From: Deltaproteobacteria bacterium
GTDB lineage: Bacteria; Desulfobacterota; Desulfarculia; Adiutricales; Adiutricaceae
Length of the DNA stretch: 8,392 nt
Direction: 5' to 3'
Assembly (NCBI GenBank): GCA_031277995.1
Contig: JAITLH010000047.1
Span: 1 to 8,392, forward strand
Shown here: positions 5,641-8,392 of the stretch, one piece after another
Layout: every line of letters starts with the position of its first letter
Numbering within the stretch: position 1 is the stretch's first letter
The notes under the pieces: generated by a model
Told to the model about the DNA's origin: nothing
The model's database searches: none
Seen by the model: the letters and a program-made list of their open reading frames with translations, nothing else
Program-made: the position numbers and the translations under genes

Positions 5641-5790
5641 TGGCCAAGGGGCGCGGGGTAGGCCTTCCCTGGTCATTTGCTTACGGGTGGTGGCCAAGGG
5701 GCGCGGGGTAGGCCTTCCCTGGTCATTCGCTTACGGGTGGTGGCCAAAGGGCGCGGGGTAGGCCTTCCTTGGCCATTACTTTACGGGCCA
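5641..5790. repeat. Three tandem copies of a 50-bp repeat upstream of the dehydrogenase
   Basis: Copies at 5641-5690, 5691-5740 and 5741-5790 all begin TGGCCAA and contain GCGCGGGGTAGGCCTTCC. The first two differ at one base; the third is diverged, mostly in its right half. A fourth, degraded copy may occupy about 5583-5640. Within each copy TGGCCA pairs with TGGTCA or TTGGCCA, exact over seven bases in the third (TGGCCAA / TTGGCCA). There are no variable spacers, so it is not CRISPR. The third copy includes the stop codon and last codons of the hydrolase gene. The array lies about 120-270 bp upstream of the dehydrogenase start, where sigma54 activators commonly bind; that role is inference. 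Confidence 0.85.
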
Positions 5791-6588
5791 ATTGAAGATT
5801 CGCCCGCGGGAATCCATGGCCCGGTTTTTTTCGAGGATTAGCATTTCCCCTTGGCTTAGGCAGATTGGTAAGCAGGCGGGGGAGTTTTTAAGGCTTTCCA
5901 TAAAAGTCCAGGGCGCGCCTTGGTGTTCTAGGAAAGTCCAGAAGTGGCAAGGGATGGCCAGGGAGGCGCCGATTTTGGTGGCCAATAGGGCCCCTTCCTC
6001 GCCGTTCATGTTGCCGAAAAGGCCGTTTATGGAGACGGCCGCGACTTCGGGCTTGAGGGCGGCCACGGCGGGGATGATTTCGGGGTTAAAGGCCGTGTCG
6101 CCGGAAAAGAAAAAGCGCCGGGAATCCATGGTGACCAAAAGGCCCAGGGCGTCGGGGGCCAGCTGGCCGTGGTCGGCTTTGGTGGCCGTGATCTCGATGC
6201 CATGGTGGATAAGGGTTTGCCCGGGAGCGAGCTCTTTTAGGCGATCGTTTGGTAGGCCGGCCGACTTAAATAAGTCAACGCAACTTTTGGGACCGCAGAA
6301 AAGGGCTTGGCTGTGTTTGGCCACGATGGGGATGGCGTCGTAATCGTAATGGTCAAAGTGGGAGTGGGTCACGAAATATAGGTCGGGCCTAAGGTCTGCG
6401 GGCGCCAAAAGTTTCGGGGTTAGCCTCTTAAAGCCCTTGATCCTCTCCCCGCAGTCGGTTAGGTACGGGTCGATGACGAACTGGTGACCTTGGCTATCTT
6501 TTAGGAGGAACCCGGCCTGGCCCAGCCAGAACAAAGCGACTTGTCCCGGGCCGACCTTGGCTTTAGATATTTGTTCGGCTAAGTTCAT
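5776..6588 (-). CDS. Metallo-beta-lactamase-fold hydrolase, UlaG-like (270 aa)
   Basis: A cytosolic metal-dependent hydrolase related to UlaG (L-ascorbate-6-phosphate lactonase) and similar MBL-fold proteins. Seen: WLGQAGFLLK and FVIDPYL (about 21-43), the metal motif HSHFDH (His75, His77, Asp79, His80), His140 in KADHGQ, bridging Asp164 in FSGDTAF, the NGLFGNMNGEEGALLA segment typical of UlaG relatives (188-203), and His215 in IPCHFWTF. All expected metal ligands are present and there is no signal peptide. GGAAG sits a few nt before the start at 6588. The gene begins 42 nt after the regulator stop, so the two are very likely co-transcribed. Its last codons and stop are made of tandem-repeat sequence, so the C-terminal tail (NWPVK) may vary between strains. 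A lactonase-like role beside two dehydrogenases is plausible; the substrate is unknown. Confidence 0.9.
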   Translation of the reverse strand: MNLAEQISKAKVGPGQVALFWLGQAGFLLKDSQGHQFVIDPYLTDCGERIKGFKRLTPKLLAPADLRPDLYFVTHSHFDHYDYDAIPIVAKHSQALFCGPKSCVDLFKSAGLPNDRLKELAPGQTLIHHGIEITATKADHGQLAPDALGLLVTMDSRRFFFSGDTAFNPEIIPAVAALKPEVAAVSINGLFGNMNGEEGALLATKIGASLAIPCHFWTFLEHQGAPWTFMESLKNSPACLPICLSQGEMLILEKNRAMDSRGRIFNWPVK

Positions 6589-6630
6589 GATGCTTCCAAG
6601 CTTAACCGGGCAGGCGAAAAACCGGCGCCC

Positions 6631-8082
6631 TTAATTCCCTTGGTTTTTTTCCCTTAGGAATTTTAGTTTGCGGACGATGGTTGACTGATCAACGCCCAAA
6701 ACAGCCGCTGCCGAGCGGGTGGTTTTGTATTCTTTTAAAGCCCTGCCAATAAGGTCCGACTCGACTCGTCTGACGGCGTCTTTTAGGGGCAGTATTTTGT
6801 CCGGGATTAGGGTTAGTTTCTCGACGGTTCGGGTGAATTTCTCGTCCAAAAGGTCCAGGTCAATGGTGTCTCCGGGCGCCATGACCACCAAATTTTCTAT
6901 GGCGTTTTGCAGCTCCCTAACGTTACCCGGCCAATCGTAGGCGGCCAGGGCTTGCATGGCCTGGGGAGTGATGACCCTATTGACCCGGTGTTTATTGTTA
7001 ATAAGGGCCAGAAAGTGGTGGATTAGTTGGGGAATGCTCTCGGTCCGTTCCCTTAAGGGCGGTATGTGAATGCTGACCACGTTTAGCCGGTAATAAAGGT
7101 CGGTTCTAAAGGAACCCTGGGAGACCATTTCGGCGAGATTTTGATTGGTGGCCGCTATCACCCTAACGTCAAGCTTAATGGGCTTAACCCCGCCGACCCT
7201 GACGATCTCCTTTTCCTGCAAGGCCCGTAATAACTTCACCTGCAGATTGAAAGGCATCTCGCCGATTTCATCGAGAAAGATCGTCCCCGAGTTGGCCAGC
7301 TCAAACATGCCCATTTTGCCTTTTTGGTCGGCCCCGGTGAAGGCCCCTTTGTTGTAACCAAAAAGTTCCGACTCCAGGAGGTTTTCGGGGATGGCCCCGC
7401 AGTTGACCTTGATGAAAGGCCGGTCGGCCCGGTCGCTTAATCTCACGATGTTCCTGACTATGATCTCCTTGCCGACCCCGGATTCGCCCAGGACCAAAAC
7501 GGTAGAGTTAAAGCGGCTCACCCTCTGGGCCAGCTCCAAGGCCTTTTTCATGCTGGCGGAAACGGCGATGATGTCGCTATTTTCCTCGGCGGCCCGCTTG
7601 ACCAAGAGAAGGTTTTCTATCTCCTGACGCTGCTGGTCGATTAAGGCGTCCTTTTGCTTAATTTCGTCCATCATCTTATTGATCTGAGAAACGTCCCTGA
7701 CATTGGTGATGATGTACTTTATGTTGCCGTTTTCGTCAAAAATTGGGTTTCCGGTTATAAGAACGTTCTTTTTGGTCTTATAGTTGTACCCCATTATGGA
7801 GACGGCTTTTTTGCTCTTTATGACCTCCAGGGGCGCGGAACTCTCAAAAAGTTTGTTGCGGATAAGCTCTTCCGAGGTTCTCCCTATGACTTCTTCCCGG
7901 CGTATGCCCAGCATGAGTTCGTTTGTGGTATTGACGTAAAGGACCCGCCCTTGGCCATCGGTTATCCAAATGCCGTCGTAGGAATTGTCTAAAATCTTTT
8001 CCATCTCGCCGGAGGCGAACAGCCTAGACTTAAGCCGTTCGATCTCGCTCTCATGGTCCGGCGGGTTTTTCTTGCGTTTCAT
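6631..8082 (-). CDS. PAS-domain sigma54-dependent transcriptional activator, Fis-type HTH (483 aa)
   Basis: An enhancer-binding protein that remodels sigma54 RNA polymerase. Domain order: a short charged helix (about 8-30); one PAS domain (about 25-135: ILDNSYDGIWITDGQGRVLYV then GNPIFDENGNIKYIITNVRDV); a coiled-coil linker (about 135-166); an AAA+ domain (about 172-400) with Walker A GESGVGKE (199-206), the sigma54-contact motif GAFTGA (246-251), Walker B TIFLDEI (267-273), ATN sensor I (311-313), arginine-finger region FRTDLYYRLNV (325-335) and WPGNVREL (384-391); and a Fis-like helix-turn-helix (about 435-476, RSAAAVLGVDQSTIVRKL). There is no receiver domain, so it should respond to a ligand or redox cue through PAS, not to a kinase. 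AGGGGGAAG (about 8085-8093) precedes ATG 8082. It probably controls the adjacent metabolic genes, by proximity only. Confidence 0.95.
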   Translation of the reverse strand: MKRKKNPPDHESEIERLKSRLFASGEMEKILDNSYDGIWITDGQGRVLYVNTTNELMLGIRREEVIGRTSEELIRNKLFESSAPLEVIKSKKAVSIMGYNYKTKKNVLITGNPIFDENGNIKYIITNVRDVSQINKMMDEIKQKDALIDQQRQEIENLLLVKRAAEENSDIIAVSASMKKALELAQRVSRFNSTVLVLGESGVGKEIIVRNIVRLSDRADRPFIKVNCGAIPENLLESELFGYNKGAFTGADQKGKMGMFELANSGTIFLDEIGEMPFNLQVKLLRALQEKEIVRVGGVKPIKLDVRVIAATNQNLAEMVSQGSFRTDLYYRLNVVSIHIPPLRERTESIPQLIHHFLALINNKHRVNRVITPQAMQALAAYDWPGNVRELQNAIENLVVMAPGDTIDLDLLDEKFTRTVEKLTLIPDKILPLKDAVRRVESDLIGRALKEYKTTRSAAAVLGVDQSTIVRKLKFLREKNQGN

Positions 8083-8124
8083 GTCTTCCCCCTGGTGGAT
8101 AAACTTGATTTGGTGGACCTTTTG

Positions 8125-8154
8125 ATTTTAACATCAGGGTTGAAGAATTGTAAC
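8125..8154 (-). promoter_or_regulatory. Probable extended -10 promoter of the regulator gene
   Basis: On the minus strand, TAAAAT (8130-8125; five of six matches to TATAAT) is preceded by TG one base upstream (8133-8132), making an extended -10 box. The -35 region is weak: TTACAA at 17 bp or GTTACA at 18 bp. Predicted transcription start is near 8118, giving a leader of about 36 nt. This would be a housekeeping-sigma promoter supplying the activator constitutively. Confidence 0.45.
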
Positions 8155-8165
8155 GAGCTAAAAAA

Positions 8166-8350
8166 GTGACGACCCAGTGCCCCCCCTTGACGTCCCCTTG
8201 ACCCCCCTGACCCCCCATTGACGGGCCATTTTTGCCGGCCCCAGTGACGCCCCCCTGACGGCCCCCAGTGATGCCCTATTTTTGCCGGACCCCTTGACGG
8301 CCCATTTTTGACGGACTGGCCACTAGCCTAGGCCGACGCGGTGACGACCC
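8166..8350. repeat. Degenerate TGACGGCCC repeat array
   Basis: TGAC occurs at 8167, 8188, 8199, 8208, 8219, 8245, 8256, 8295, 8309 and again near 8342, with a TGAT variant at 8269; many neighbours are 9-11 bp apart, close to one helical turn. Most fit nTGACGnCCC. A second element, ATTTTTGCCGG, occurs at 8228 and 8278, exactly 50 bp apart, with a variant ATTTTTGACGG at 8304. C content on the plus strand is extreme. It lies just upstream of the regulator promoter, so it could be a protein-binding array or slippage-prone simple sequence. Confidence 0.7.
8180..8216 (-). other. Putative G-quadruplex motif upstream of the regulator promoter
   Basis: The minus (regulator coding) strand carries four G-runs of 6, 6, 4 and 7 (plus-strand C-runs 8211-8216, 8202-8207, 8194-8197, 8180-8186) separated by loops of 3, 4 and 7 nt. 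This satisfies the usual four-run, 1-7-nt-loop rule with all runs of at least four G. It lies about 60-100 bp upstream of the predicted transcription start, so it would act in DNA, not in the mRNA leader. Folding is a prediction from composition. Confidence 0.6.
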
Positions 8351-8392
8351 ATGGGCCAGGCCTTCAAGTTAAGTCCTAACGGGAGCTTCGGG

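Larger units (their letters stand above)
8083..8392. other. 310-nt upstream region of the regulator, no gene
   Basis: The region holds the ribosome-binding site and probable promoter of the regulator (8125-8154) and then, from 8166 to about 8350, a C-rich degenerate repeat array (separate entries). A frame starting at ATG 8351 stays open to the window end (14 codons) but has no ribosome-binding site and is too short to judge. The palindrome GCCTAGGC lies near 8328. Nothing else was recognised. Confidence 0.5.

Noticed and set aside
5641..5790. CRISPR array
   Set aside because: Units are contiguous 50-bp copies with no spacers and no cas gene in the window; plain tandem repeats.
5792..6343. 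183-codon plus-strand frame inside the MBL-fold gene
   Set aside because: The minus-strand product has all metal motifs; the plus-strand translation is Arg/Ser/Pro-rich, as expected for an antisense shadow.
8351..8392. Start of a rightward gene at the window edge
   Set aside because: Fourteen codons only, no ribosome-binding site, immediately after the repeat array; cannot be supported.

Overview
The window is ordinary bacterial chromosome, apparently from an anaerobe of the deltaproteobacterial (Desulfobacterota) type. This is inferred from gene content: a long UroD-like protein, an archaeal-type (type II) GAPDH relative, a creatininase-fold amidohydrolase and a PAS-containing sigma54 activator. 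No rRNA or other phylogenetic marker is present, so the taxon is a guess. DNA is moderately GC-rich, with many GGCC-containing words between genes.

Layout: three plus-strand genes (39-3342) encode a creatininase-family hydrolase, a uroporphyrinogen-decarboxylase-family protein and a type II GAPDH-family oxidoreductase. They end at a perfect 15-bp stem-loop (3404-3440). Three minus-strand genes, read right to left from 8082 to 4482, encode a PAS / AAA+ / Fis sigma54-dependent regulator, a UlaG-like metallo-beta-lactamase-fold hydrolase and a zinc-dependent medium-chain dehydrogenase. The two groups converge on a relic: the N-terminal half of an IS630-family transposase (about 3517-4068) with its own promoter, then about 400 bases of gene-free DNA rich in inverted repeats.

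The metabolic genes look like an uncharacterised small-molecule pathway: one ring- or amide-opening hydrolase, one lactonase-like hydrolase, two dehydrogenases and one UroD-fold enzyme, with a ligand-sensing sigma54 activator beside them. The substrate cannot be read from sequence. Two enzymes depart from their family signatures at the active site (SAHGQV in the creatininase homologue; PSHQAVD and GLTN in the GAPDH homologue), which argues against the textbook reactions. That both strands belong to one pathway is inferred from adjacency only.

Non-coding DNA holds the less usual material: a 50-bp tandem repeat upstream of the dehydrogenase (5641-5790, reaching into the 3' end of the hydrolase gene); a G-quadruplex-capable run and a TGACGGCCC-type degenerate repeat array upstream of the regulator (8166-8350); nested palindromes beside the IS relic (4082-4175); and, inside the relic, an A9G slippery site whose -1 frame continues IS630-like sequence, plus a ribosome-binding site in a hairpin loop.
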